Shown one piece after another: positions 41,016 to 49,800 of a stretch of DNA of 64,000 bases (position 1 is the stretch's first letter; each line of letters opens with the position of its first letter). The stretch lies in contig NZ_RHOR01000007.1 in NCBI RefSeq assembly GCF_003946625.1, positions 1 through 64,000 on the forward strand, in the 5' to 3' direction. A model generated the notes under the pieces. That model was given only the letters and a program-made list of their open reading frames with translations. It had not been told where the DNA came from and ran no database searches. A program made the translations under genes and the position numbers. This DNA is from Companilactobacillus kedongensis (lineage in GTDB: Bacteria; Bacillota; Bacilli; Lactobacillales; Lactobacillaceae).

Positions 41016-41759
41016 ATGCAAGCATCGATTAACACGGCTGTATTCGCAAATAAGATTCAAGCTGGTGGTTCCCAACTTTCTTATCTGGAACAATTATCCG
41101 ACTATCCTATCGACAATATCGAGGTTCGTGGAGAGCTCTTCAACGAAGAAACGAAAGATTCAGAGTTAAAAGCAATCTATGAATTATGCCAGAAGCAAAA
41201 TTGGGGCTTCTTTTATTCAGTACCTGAGCAACTCTTCAAGACTACTGAAGTTAATCCAAATTTGGAAGATCATCTAAAAATGGCTGAGAAATATCATATC
41301 GGACATTTAAAGATCAGCCTCGGCGACCTTGAAGATATCTCAGTCGATCAATTAGAAGGTTTAAAAGATCTACTCAATAAATATAACGTTAAAGTTACGA
41401 TCGAGAATGAACCTAATAAGAATGGCGTTCTAGACAATATCGTTCAACAAATTATCAAATTACGAGAATTAGATATTCCTTTAGGATACACATTCGATTC
41501 TGGAAATTGGTATTGGATCTATGAAGACCCTGAAGATGCTTTCAAGAATATTTCTGAAGCTATCACGGTCTTTCACTTAAAGGATATTAAAGATAAAGAA
41601 ACAGTTATGTTAAACGAAGGTGCTACTGATTGGAAATCACTTCTTAATAACTTATCAAATAACATCCCTATCTTTATTGAATATGAAACTTCTGAACAAG
41701 AATTGCCTGGACAAATCAAACTAGTGAACGATGCCTTAAAGGATCGGGACAGTAGATAA
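41016..41759 (+). CDS. TIM-barrel sugar isomerase/epimerase-like protein of the nan operon
   Basis: A 247-residue protein of the xylose-isomerase-like TIM-barrel (AP_endonuc_2) family: FYSVPEQLFKTTEV, KITIENEPNKNG-like strand VKVTIENEPNKNGVLDN with metal-binding Glu, GYTFDSGNWYWIYEDPEDAF with Asp, and VFHLKDIKD with His. These residues form the usual divalent-metal site. The substrate is unknown; the position as first gene of the sialic-acid operon suggests an epimerase or isomerase for a sialic-acid variant or breakdown product. The ATG at 41016 follows GAGGTGG by 7 bases. Its stop overlaps the next start (TAATG). Confidence 0.75.
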   Translation: MQASINTAVFANKIQAGGSQLSYLEQLSDYPIDNIEVRGELFNEETKDSELKAIYELCQKQNWGFFYSVPEQLFKTTEVNPNLEDHLKMAEKYHIGHLKISLGDLEDISVDQLEGLKDLLNKYNVKVTIENEPNKNGVLDNIVQQIIKLRELDIPLGYTFDSGNWYWIYEDPEDAFKNISEAITVFHLKDIKDKETVMLNEGATDWKSLLNNLSNNIPIFIEYETSEQELPGQIKLVNDALKDRDSR

Positions 41760-42952
41760 TGAGTATCCTGCTCCAACTAGTAATCATTTTGATCTTAACC
41801 AAATTAGGAGCGCATCTCTCTAGTGTTTTAAATTTTCCTAGTGTTATTGGGGAACTCCTAGTTGGTGTTATCGCTGGACCAGCCGTTTTAAATATTTTGA
41901 CCGGTACGACCTTTATTCAGTATTTTTCTGAAATTGGCGTCATAGTTCTGATGTTTATTGCTGGACTAGAAGGCGACCTCTCCTTACTTATCAAATACTG
42001 GAGACCTGCAATGACCGTAGCGACTCTGGGAGTTATTTTTCCTACATTATCCGCTGCTGCTCTCTGTGCTTGGGTCTTCAACTTTCCTTGGACTACTTCA
42101 ATGTTCATTGGACTTGTTCTCAGTGCTACTTCTGTCAGTATCACAGTTCAAGTTCTAAAGGAAATGGGTCGGATGAATACTCGTGAAGGAGCCATCATCT
42201 TAGGAGCTGCCGTTGCCGATGACATTATCTGTGTTATTCTGCTAGGCCTCTGCGTTGCTTTCTTTGGCTCAAATGGCAGTAGCGACCAGCCAGTTTGGTT
42301 AATGATCAGTACCAAATTATTATTCTTCGTTATCATGCTTGTCCTAGGCAAATGGTTTGTCCCTAAGTTTATGTCCTTCTTCAGTAAATTAAATACCAGT
42401 GAAAATGAAGCTACTGGTGCCGTTATTTTATGCTTTGGTTTTGCGGCCATCGCCGTTGCTTTAGGCATGAGTGATGTGCTTGGTGCTTATTTCGCCGGTA
42501 TCGCTCTATCAGAAACAAAATTCAGAGAATCTCTAGCACTAAAAATAGAACCAATAGGATATGCCGTATTTATTCCGGTGTTCTTCGTAAGTATTGGTTT
42601 AAATATTACCTTCAAAGGACTCCAGAATGACATTATCTTTATTGTTTCCTTAATTATTATCGCTATTATTGGAAAACAAATCGGTGGAGCTCTTGGTGCA
42701 AGACTATTCCATCTATCTTGGAATGAAGCAAATATCGTTGGTGCCGGTATGGTATCTCGTGGTGAGATGGCCCTAGTTGTCGCTAACGTTGCTCTCGGAG
42801 CAAAACTGATCGATCAAAATCACTACACAGCAATGATCGTCGTAACCGTTGTTACCACCATCATTGCACCATTGATCTTAAAATTATTTATTCAACGAGC
42901 TACAAAAGAAAATAAAATTGCAGACGCTGCAATTAATGAGGTGAAAATATGA
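41759..42952 (+). CDS. CPA2-type Na+/H+ antiporter
   Basis: A 397-residue cation:proton antiporter (Na_H_Exchanger, NapA/GerN-like) with about twelve helices: LGAHLSSVLNFPSVIGELLVGVIAGP (family opening), SEIGVIVLMFIAGLEGD, and AVADDIICVILLGL containing the Asp-Asp ion-binding pair of electrogenic antiporters, ISPVFF-like FIPVFFVSIGLNI, GMVSRGEMALV. It starts within the previous stop and overlaps the next gene by 4 bp, so the three are translationally coupled. Beside a Na+-coupled symporter, it would pump out the Na+ that enters with sialic acid. Confidence 0.85.
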   Translation: MSILLQLVIILILTKLGAHLSSVLNFPSVIGELLVGVIAGPAVLNILTGTTFIQYFSEIGVIVLMFIAGLEGDLSLLIKYWRPAMTVATLGVIFPTLSAAALCAWVFNFPWTTSMFIGLVLSATSVSITVQVLKEMGRMNTREGAIILGAAVADDIICVILLGLCVAFFGSNGSSDQPVWLMISTKLLFFVIMLVLGKWFVPKFMSFFSKLNTSENEATGAVILCFGFAAIAVALGMSDVLGAYFAGIALSETKFRESLALKIEPIGYAVFIPVFFVSIGLNITFKGLQNDIIFIVSLIIIAIIGKQIGGALGARLFHLSWNEANIVGAGMVSRGEMALVVANVALGAKLIDQNHYTAMIVVTVVTTIIAPLILKLFIQRATKENKIADAAINEVKI

Positions 42953-44454
42953 CAAAAGCTGGTTTTGGTACTCTAAACTGGATTGTCCTAGTTGTTTATT
43001 TATTAGCAATGCTTGGCGTTGGCGCTTACTTTACTAAAAAAGCTAGTAAAAATTCTGACGCTTTCTTTACAGCCGAGGGTAAGATTCCCGCTTGGGCCGC
43101 TGGATTCAGTATTTATGCAACAACTCTAAGTGCTATCACATTTATGTCTACCCCTGAACAGTCATTCCTAAATGACTGGGGATATGCCGTAGGTAACTTA
43201 TCAATTCTGATCCTTATTCCAATTTTAATTAAATATTACGTTCCCTTCTTTAGAAAATTAAAAGTTACTACAGCTTACGAATATCTCGAAGAACGTTTTA
43301 GCCCTGTTATGAGAGCTATCAGTAGTGCCTTATTTATGCTATATCATATTGGACGTGTAGCTATTGTTATCTATCTACCAATTATTGCTATCACATCCGT
43401 TTCAAATATCAATCCAATTCTTATCGCCGTCTTTGTTGGTGGCTTATGTATCGTTTATACATTTCTTGGCGGTATTGAAGGTGTTATCTGGAGTGATGTT
43501 ATCCAAGGATTCCTTCTACTTGGTGGAGCTTTACTTGTATGTATTTTAGGTATTGCTTATGTCAAAGGTGGATTTGGTACTGTCGTTAATGATGTATCTA
43601 TTCACCACAAATTCTTCTCTAGTGCTGACTGGAATGTCGGTGATCTATCCAAATTCATCCCATTGATCCTTGCTGGTCAAATCTTTAACAGTTTGTATCA
43701 ATACACAGGTAGCCAAGACGTTGTTCAACGTTACCAAACGACAGGATCTGTTAAAGATACTAACAAATCACTTTGGACTAACGGTTTGCTTGCTTTGATC
43801 ACTATTCCTTTATTCTTCGGTATGGGAACAGTTCTCTTCAGTTTCTATAGTCATACTGGTTCACTTCCAAAGGGATTCAATACTAGTGCTATAGTTCCTT
43901 ACTTTGTTATCACAGAAATGCCTGCTGGTGTTGCCGGATTGGTTATTGCCGGTATCTTCGCCGCAGCCCAATCAACAATTGCCTCCAGTTTGAATGCCAT
44001 TTCATCTTGTGCCGTTACTGACTTTAAACAAAGATTCTTCAATGATAAACTAAAAAATATGAGCGATGTTACACTTGCTCGTATCATTATCATTATTGCT
44101 GGATTGCTAGGTCTAAGTGTTGCTATATACCTACTATTAGGTAACGCATCCGAAACATGGAACCTATTCTTAACAGTTACTGGTATTTTCGGTGTCCCTA
44201 TTGCTGGTGTCTTTGCTGTCGGTATCTTTACAAAACGTGCAAACTCAACTGGTGTACTACTTGGACTAATTGCCAGTGTTGCTTTGTCATTCTATGCTCA
44301 ATCACTAAATATTTCTTCACTATTAGTTGCTTGTGTTGCCTTTATCTCTTCATTTGTCCTGGGATATGTCTTCAGTCTATTTATTCCAAAAGCAAACAAA
44401 GATGTTACTGGTTTAACAGCTGCCACTATCAATCAACAATATGTTAAAAAATAA
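42949..44454 (+). CDS. Na+:solute symporter, probable sialic-acid transporter
   Basis: A 501-residue SSS-family symporter with thirteen predicted helices: GAYFTKKASKNSDAFFTAEGKIPAWAAGFSIYATTLSAITFMSTPEQSF (start of the SSS core), QYTGSQDVVQRYQTT (conserved Gln-Asp segment), AAAQSTIASSLNAISSCAVTDF with the Ser pair that binds Na2. Members such as SiaT import N-acetylneuraminate with Na+; neighbouring nanA, nanE and nanK support this. The ATG overlaps the antiporter stop (ATGA). Confidence 0.88.
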   Translation: MTKAGFGTLNWIVLVVYLLAMLGVGAYFTKKASKNSDAFFTAEGKIPAWAAGFSIYATTLSAITFMSTPEQSFLNDWGYAVGNLSILILIPILIKYYVPFFRKLKVTTAYEYLEERFSPVMRAISSALFMLYHIGRVAIVIYLPIIAITSVSNINPILIAVFVGGLCIVYTFLGGIEGVIWSDVIQGFLLLGGALLVCILGIAYVKGGFGTVVNDVSIHHKFFSSADWNVGDLSKFIPLILAGQIFNSLYQYTGSQDVVQRYQTTGSVKDTNKSLWTNGLLALITIPLFFGMGTVLFSFYSHTGSLPKGFNTSAIVPYFVITEMPAGVAGLVIAGIFAAAQSTIASSLNAISSCAVTDFKQRFFNDKLKNMSDVTLARIIIIIAGLLGLSVAIYLLLGNASETWNLFLTVTGIFGVPIAGVFAVGIFTKRANSTGVLLGLIASVALSFYAQSLNISSLLVACVAFISSFVLGYVFSLFIPKANKDVTGLTAATINQQYVKK

Positions 44455-44479
44455 TTTAGAATAAAGGGAGTCAATAACT

Positions 44480-45457
44480 TTGCAAGATACAATGACATTG
44501 GAACAAATGAAAACTTATCGTGGACGTCAGGAAGTCCCCGAAAACTTTGATAAATTTTGGAATGAACAAATTAATAATTTGCCTACCACACCTGAATATA
44601 AATTAACTCTTCAAGATTTTAATCTACCTAATGTAAATTGTTATGAACTAAAATTTAAAGGAACTAACAATGCCACTATTTATGCAAAATGTTTATTTCC
44701 CAAAACCGATAAAAAAGTTCCTGTAGTCTTCACATTTCACGGCTACATGGCACAATCACTAGATTGGTCAGTCCTTCTCCAATACCCTGCTGCAGGGCTA
44801 GGTGTTGTGATGATGGATGTTCGTGGTCAATCAGGCCAATCAGAGGATAATACCGTCTTTCGTGGTAACACGATCAAAGGTCAAATTATTCGTGGTGCTG
44901 TCGATGGACCGGAACATTTATTCTTCAAAGATGTCTATCTAGATGTCTATCAAATAATCGAAATCATCTCCAAACAATCTTTTGTAGATGATAGTAAATT
45001 GTACAGTTATGGTGCCTCGCAGGGGGGCGCATTGTCTATCGTCGCCGCTGCATTGAACAAAAAAATTAGTTTAACAGTCGTGATTTATCCCTTCCTATCC
45101 GACTTCAAACGAATACTAGAGTTGGGCGATCAAAACGAACCTTATAATGAATTGTTTAGATACTTCAAGTTTTCGGACCCATTCCATACAACTGAAGAAC
45201 AAATTCTAAATACTTTATCTTATATTGACATTAAAAACATGGCACATCGAATCCAAAATCCAGTCAAACTTATAACTGGATTGGATGACAATATCTGCTT
45301 CCCTTCTACTCAATTTGCCATGTATAACCGGTTATCTTGTGACAAAGAAATGTTCACTCTCCCTGAATATGGTCATGAGGAAATGAATGTTCATGTTAAT
45401 GATAAGGTCATGAATTGGTTATCAGGTTCAACGATCTCGCTTCATACTCAGATATAA
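44480..45457 (+). CDS. Acetylesterase (AXE1/cephalosporin-C deacetylase family)
   Basis: A 325-residue cytoplasmic alpha/beta hydrolase of the acetyl xylan esterase family. Nucleophile Ser in YGASQGGAL (about 181), Asp in ITGLDDNICFPSTQ (about 277), His in PEYGHEEM (about 306), and the FHGYMAQSLDWSVLL oxyanion segment. In this operon it probably removes O-acetyl groups from sialic acid before NanA acts; this is inference from context. The TTG start at 44480 has GGGAG 9 bases upstream; the ATG at 44492 is too far. It is the last gene of the operon. Confidence 0.85.
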   Translation: MQDTMTLEQMKTYRGRQEVPENFDKFWNEQINNLPTTPEYKLTLQDFNLPNVNCYELKFKGTNNATIYAKCLFPKTDKKVPVVFTFHGYMAQSLDWSVLLQYPAAGLGVVMMDVRGQSGQSEDNTVFRGNTIKGQIIRGAVDGPEHLFFKDVYLDVYQIIEIISKQSFVDDSKLYSYGASQGGALSIVAAALNKKISLTVVIYPFLSDFKRILELGDQNEPYNELFRYFKFSDPFHTTEEQILNTLSYIDIKNMAHRIQNPVKLITGLDDNICFPSTQFAMYNRLSCDKEMFTLPEYGHEEMNVHVNDKVMNWLSGSTISLHTQI

Positions 45458-45476
45458 GTTTTTATTTCCACTCTTT

Positions 45477-45538
45477 CCGCCTACGTGTTAGAGTAATTCC
45501 ACCTGCACAACTGGTTCCATTACTCTAAATCTTCGGCT
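45477..45538 (+). repeat. Miniature cloverleaf repeat CR9 (P1 only)
   Basis: A 62-bp copy that keeps both P1 arms (CCGCCTACG...TTAGAGTAATTCCACCTG and CAACTGGTTCCATTACTCTAA...CTTCGGC) joined directly, with P2-P4 deleted. It lies 19 bases after the esterase stop, in sense orientation, and is paired with full copy CR10. Confidence 0.85.
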
Positions 45539-45547
45539 ATATATCAA

Positions 45548-45591
45548 AAAACTCCCTATTACACATTTATTGTGTATTGGGGAGTTTTTGT
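45548..45591. terminator. Terminator between CR9 and CR10
   Basis: AAAACTCCC...GGGGAGTTTTT with inner TACACA/TGTGTA; A- and T-tracts at both ends. Confidence 0.8.
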
Positions 45592-45618
45592 ATTTATATA
45601 TATCATCTTGAAAATAAC

Positions 45619-45789
45619 GCCGGAGAGCGCAAGTGATTCGGCCAGCAGTGACAGTTTCGTTAGGACGGAGCAGCCATTCTTACGGAATGGACGTATTACG
45701 AGATTTGCGAAAGCAAAGCTCATAATCGAGACTTCAGACCTTGGCTGAAGTCGTTCCCACAGCAGGCCGGATCACTTGTGCTCGGAAGC
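45619..45789 (-). repeat. Cloverleaf repeat CR10
   Basis: Minus copy. P1: GCGCAAGTGATTCGGCC on the left and GGCCGGATCACTTGTGC on the right. P2 on the minus strand is perfect: GACTTCAG-CCAAGGT-CTGAAGTC. It lies 73 bases upstream of the OsmC ATG and does not follow a minus gene, an exception to the usual placement. Confidence 0.85.
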
Positions 45790-45862
45790 AAACCACCATA
45801 AACATTGTGTAAACGTTTTAAATATATTACATTTGAAGTATAGACAAAAAGGAGGAATAATC

Positions 45863-46306
45863 ATGGCCAAAAAAATCTACAAAGCTACAGTATCTTCAGT
45901 TGAGGGAATTGAAGTTAACAGTCACGTAAGAGATTTTGATTTTACTTTGGATGAGCCTATCTCATCCGGTGGGACCAACAAAGGTATGAATCCTGTCGAA
46001 GCACTCTTATCAGCCCTTGGCGGTTGCGAAACCATGGTAGCTAAATCATTTGCTAAGTCACAAGGAATCCTTTTAAGAAACGTCAAAGTAGAGGTCCAGG
46101 GAGAATTTGATCCAGATGGATACTTGGGAAGAAATCCGGATGCTAAAGTTGGTTTCTCTAAATTAACCTCTACTTTTTACATTGATGCTGACAATACTGA
46201 AGAAGAAGTCGAAAAATATATCGATTTTGTAACTAAACACTGTCCTGTACATGACACTATTGAAAATGCTCCAGTATTTGAGGACAAAGTAGTACCATTT
46301 GAATAA
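45863..46306 (+). CDS. OsmC-family protein
   Basis: A 147-residue OsmC/Ohr-superfamily protein (YhfA-like): GMNPVEALLSALGGCETMVA with Cys55 and VTKHCPVHDTI with Cys127, the reactive pair that reduces organic peroxides in this superfamily. The ATG at 45863 is fixed by GGAGG 7 bases upstream; the track upstream runs into repeat CR10 and is not coding. Single gene with its own terminator. Confidence 0.9.
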   Translation: MAKKIYKATVSSVEGIEVNSHVRDFDFTLDEPISSGGTNKGMNPVEALLSALGGCETMVAKSFAKSQGILLRNVKVEVQGEFDPDGYLGRNPDAKVGFSKLTSTFYIDADNTEEEVEKYIDFVTKHCPVHDTIENAPVFEDKVVPFE

Positions 46307-46315
46307 TAAAAAAAA

Positions 46316-46348
46316 ACAAGACTAATAATTACTAGTCTTATTTTTTTT
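46316..46348 (+). terminator. Terminator after the OsmC gene
   Basis: AAGACTA/TAGTCTT hairpin followed by ATTTTTTTT. The sequence right after it (46347-46387) is the left copy of a direct repeat that also lies beyond the other end of the XrtG locus. Confidence 0.75.
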
Positions 46349-46387
46349 AAGCGAAAAAAGCTATGTTATATTGCATGTTTAAGGTAA
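46347..46387 (+). repeat. Direct repeat left of the XrtG locus
   Basis: TTTAAGCGAAAAAAGCTAT...TTGCATGTTTAAGG is similar, in the same orientation, to 51891-51935 (TTAAGCGGAAAAAACTAT...TGCATGTTAAGG). The right copy has a 13-15 base internal insertion. The pair brackets the six-gene XrtG locus. Confidence 0.5.
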
Positions 46388-46409
46388 AAATGGTTATGTA
46401 ACAACCCTT

Positions 46410-48017
46410 TTAATTTTCTTGGGATAATTCATCAGCCTTTTTGGCCTCATCTACTTTTACTTCATACCAACCAAATAATCGCCTAATATTAGATATTGCT
46501 CGTTCAAATGACAATACTCCAAGTAATAATATACATGGAAGATATTGAATCAAATAACGACTACGTCCACCTTCAAATAGTAATAAGAAGATAAAACCAC
46601 CGACCAATGATAATCGCAGAATTTGGATCAGATCATTTCGCGGTCCGAATCCTAAGGCAATTATCACTAGTAACGTTATCCACCATAATTGAGCTGCAAA
46701 TCTAAAGTCGGCAATATGCCTTCCGTAAAGATATATGTAGTTCTTTAATTTATTGGTAATACCCTTATTATTTGGCTTTTGATTCTCTAGGAAGAAATGT
46801 CCTTCCTTCAACCAACCAAAGGTCCCATCGGCTGTATTGTTACGCTGCTTCATAATCAAAAATTTGAAGTAGCCCCAGGGGCCAAGTTTCTTCAAACGTT
46901 TTTTTAGCATCATAACGGAATAATCGGATTTTTGCTTTTCAGTCGGAATGAAAGTCATCGCGACAGCTTGATGCCAGTCATAGCCACCTTGTCCATACAC
47001 GCCCATGGCCATAAAGTGAATAGCCGGGATCGAACGTGACTTGTCGATTTTTATATACGTCTGGTTTTGAATCTTATTGTTAGCAACCATATAAGTAGCT
47101 CCGCCACTAGTACCGACCAGTGCTAAAGCCGCCAAAGTTACCACTACTCCGCTCATCGTCACATGTTTCTTTTTGATCAACCAATTTAAGGCTCCGATAA
47201 TAACTATCGCAATCACTGGGATAATTGCCGAGGGCTTTACAAAATAAACTAAAACCACACTGAAACCAAAAACTAATCCGGCCAAGACAAATGACAATTG
47301 TTCTATCGGTGTGCTCATCTTTGATGTTTTATACATAACAAAATAACAGAACAAATACATTGATACTAATGGCAATGACCAGGCATCGGTATAAGGCATG
47401 ATGATTGTTGGAAAGACCATCAACCATGAAGAATGCATATAAAGTGCTGTGCCTAACATTCTCTTTTTGATCAACATAATACTCATTAAATTAATTAATG
47501 CTGACAGATCCACAGAAACTAATGTTACGTAATCAAAGAATAACCAAGAGGATTTACCACTTAATGTTACTAACCAATGCATGAAAAGCATGATAGGCAA
47601 GTTATTTTGGTTAAGACTAAAGTAACTCGTAACATCGACTTCCTCAGCATGTTTAGTGCTTTCGGCAGCATGTAACAACATCCCTGAGTCAAATCCACTG
47701 CCTGGATGACAATATGACACAAAAAATATTTGAGCAATGACAACTGCCAATAATATCAAACTACCAGTTAAGACTTGATGGGTAATAAAAACGTTATAAA
47801 ACCAAGCTCGAATTTTAGGATATGCATAGATCATGACAATTACTGCAACAATAAAAATAACTAATCCTGTCGTCACCATGGTTGTACTAGTTCCAAAGGT
47901 ATCGTTGTCTCCAATTATTATGTTTACTGAAGTAAATGCAAAAAAGAGAGTCAGAAAAAATAAGACTCTCCAAAAAATATTTATCACTGAATTACTAAAA
48001 TTATAAAATCTACGCAT
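46410..48017 (-). CDS. XrtG-associated membrane glycosyltransferase (GT-C-like)
   Basis: A 535-residue protein with about twelve membrane helices and a final cytoplasmic tail (VDEAKKADELSQEN). The first large outer loop FVSYCHPGSGFDSGMLLHAAEST contains the Asp pair expected in GT-C glycosyltransferases using lipid-linked sugars. It matches the layout of the membrane glycosyltransferase family found only in exosortase-G loci (recalled as TIGR03766). It is the last gene of the locus, 13 bp after the pterin-synthase-like gene. Likely role: addition of sugar to the exosortase cargo or to its lipid carrier. Confidence 0.8.
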   Translation of the reverse strand: MRRFYNFSNSVINIFWRVLFFLTLFFAFTSVNIIIGDNDTFGTSTTMVTTGLVIFIVAVIVMIYAYPKIRAWFYNVFITHQVLTGSLILLAVVIAQIFFVSYCHPGSGFDSGMLLHAAESTKHAEEVDVTSYFSLNQNNLPIMLFMHWLVTLSGKSSWLFFDYVTLVSVDLSALINLMSIMLIKKRMLGTALYMHSSWLMVFPTIIMPYTDAWSLPLVSMYLFCYFVMYKTSKMSTPIEQLSFVLAGLVFGFSVVLVYFVKPSAIIPVIAIVIIGALNWLIKKKHVTMSGVVVTLAALALVGTSGGATYMVANNKIQNQTYIKIDKSRSIPAIHFMAMGVYGQGGYDWHQAVAMTFIPTEKQKSDYSVMMLKKRLKKLGPWGYFKFLIMKQRNNTADGTFGWLKEGHFFLENQKPNNKGITNKLKNYIYLYGRHIADFRFAAQLWWITLLVIIALGFGPRNDLIQILRLSLVGGFIFLLLFEGGRSRYLIQYLPCILLLGVLSFERAISNIRRLFGWYEVKVDEAKKADELSQEN

Positions 48018-48030
48018 CTGGTTTTCCCTA

Positions 48031-48438
48031 TTATTTTTGTTCCGATTTAGTTTCTGATTCTATCGGTAATTTTCTATCCGTTACGTCAATACAATATGCA
48101 CGTGTTGGTGAGTCGCTGACTTCGATCCTCAATAGCATGGCCCCACTTGCACGCAAAATTGCATCAATTTCATTAAATAAATATTCGGTTACATTTTCAA
48201 CAGTTGGATTAACAGTCTTGAATTCAGGCAAATCATTCAAATATTTACCTGACAACGCATCAATTGCACGATGCAGTGACTTTTCAATATCAAAGAAAGA
48301 AACCATTGCTTCAGCAACATGCAGTTCACATGTGATTTCCCAAGTATGATTATGCTTTTTACCAGTCCCCGATTTCCAACGAACCGCATGACTTGCATTA
48401 ACATACGATTTAATCTTATATGACCGTTGCTTTACCAT
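48031..48438 (-). CDS. 6-pyruvoyl-tetrahydropterin synthase-related protein of the XrtG locus
   Basis: A 135-residue T-fold protein of the QueD/PTPS type: SYVNASHAVRW (His of the zinc site), KKHNHTWEITCEL with the H-x-H zinc pair, VNPTVENVTEYLFNEI (the P-T-x-E-N substrate segment), LRIEVSDSPTRAYCIDV with the conserved Glu. A PTPS-related gene is a known member of XrtG loci, although its job there is not established. It overlaps nothing and is 3 bp from the split glycosyltransferase. Confidence 0.85.
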   Translation of the reverse strand: MVKQRSYKIKSYVNASHAVRWKSGTGKKHNHTWEITCELHVAEAMVSFFDIEKSLHRAIDALSGKYLNDLPEFKTVNPTVENVTEYLFNEIDAILRASGAMLLRIEVSDSPTRAYCIDVTDRKLPIESETKSEQK

Positions 48439-48441
48439 GAT

Positions 48442-49800
48442 TTATTCTCCTTTTCTATCTTTTTGACGCTGTTCTTTAATAGTTTTAACATCATCTTTTA
48501 AAACATTTTTAAGTTGGTCCATTTCAGTACTGATGCCACGCATTTTCCACGATGCCTTGGTCGTCATACTATTAATAATCCCGATCAAACGAATCCATGA
48601 ACAGATAAACATATACAGCGGCAACGTTAATGTTACCCACCAAAGACGCAAGTAATAATGTTGTTCCTTTGGATACTTCTTAAGTAAAATTCCTACACTG
48701 ACGTAATTGATCACTGCCACAAAGACATACAGCGCATAGATCAAAAGATATGACAGTAACAAGATCAATGGTGAAAATCCAAATGCTATCAAAACAAAAC
48801 TGGCAAATGTCCAAATCATTCTTGGAAAACTAAAAGTATGATCGATCATCATTCTTCATACCAAAAAGTTATTAAAGAACTTATTTAATCCAGCTGATTG
48901 TGACATGTAGTTATGTGTAACTTCCATTTCCCCGCGTTGCCATCGTTGCCGTTGCGTATATAGTTCTTTAAATCCTGAAATTGGTTCAACATAAAAAATA
49001 GCATCCGCACAAACAATAACTTTTTTACCTAATCGAGTCCTGATTTGGAACGTCATATCGGTGTCTTCACCAATGGTGTCGATATCATACAAGAAAGTTT
49101 CCATTAGAACTTCACGTCTAAAAGCTGAAAATGCTCCTGACATTGTAAATAATTGATCACGAGATGATTCGATCGTACGTCCAGACATAAAGGCTTGAGC
49201 ATATTCATAATATTCATTTTTAGCCAGGATACGATGCCAAAACCCTTTCACACCTTGGACCAATTCTTCCTTAGGCATTATGGACCCAGTCATAGCAGAA
49301 ATACTAGGATCATTCTCAAAACGCAAAACCATATTTTCTACAGCGTGCGGTTCCAAGATACCATCACTATCAATATTAATCACATAAGTTCCAATACTCT
49401 CATAAATAGCTGTATTCAAGGCTTTAGCTTTACCATTATCAGTATTAACATAGCGCAATATCAGCTCTGGAAAGGTATTCTGTGCTTTCGCATAGGCTCC
49501 AAAACTATCGTCTGTACTCTGATTGTTTGCCAAAACTATCTGCATGGCATCTTTAGGATAGGTCTGATTGTTGATCGATCGAATACAGTCAAATAGAGTA
49601 TCTTCAGAATTATATACTGGCACAATAATTGATACATAAGGCCATTTGCCAGGTGCTACTAATTTCTTTTGATATTTATGTATATACATCAACTTAATAG
49701 TAGAAATAATTGCAGGAATTATTTCTACTATAATTGGAATAAGCGCCCAAGTGATCCAGAAGCCCATTTTATTAAGTGCCAAGTTAATCCAATACATCAC
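48442..49800 (-). pseudogene. XrtG-associated family-2 glycosyltransferase, interrupted by an in-frame TGA
   Basis: Membrane-bound GT2 enzyme of the exosortase-G type. Residues 1-314 carry the N-terminal helices and GT-A domain (VSIIVPVYNSEDTL; NIDSDGI D-x-D; QRQRWQRGE). The frame then meets TGA at 48858-48856 (after NKFFNNFLV) and continues in the same frame with R-M-M-I-D-H-T-F-S-F-P-R for 136 residues containing the C-terminal helices (WTFASFVLIAFGF, YLRLWWVTLTLPLYMFICSWIRLIG). A single C-to-T change in a CGA Arg codon explains it. The two halves are annotated as separate ORFs by simple callers; the 3' half has no ribosome site. Confidence 0.8.

Noticed and set aside
48856-48858. TGA read as selenocysteine or tryptophan
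   Set aside because: No SECIS-like structure or selenium genes are seen, other genes use TGA as stop, and the neighbouring context fits an Arg codon mutation.
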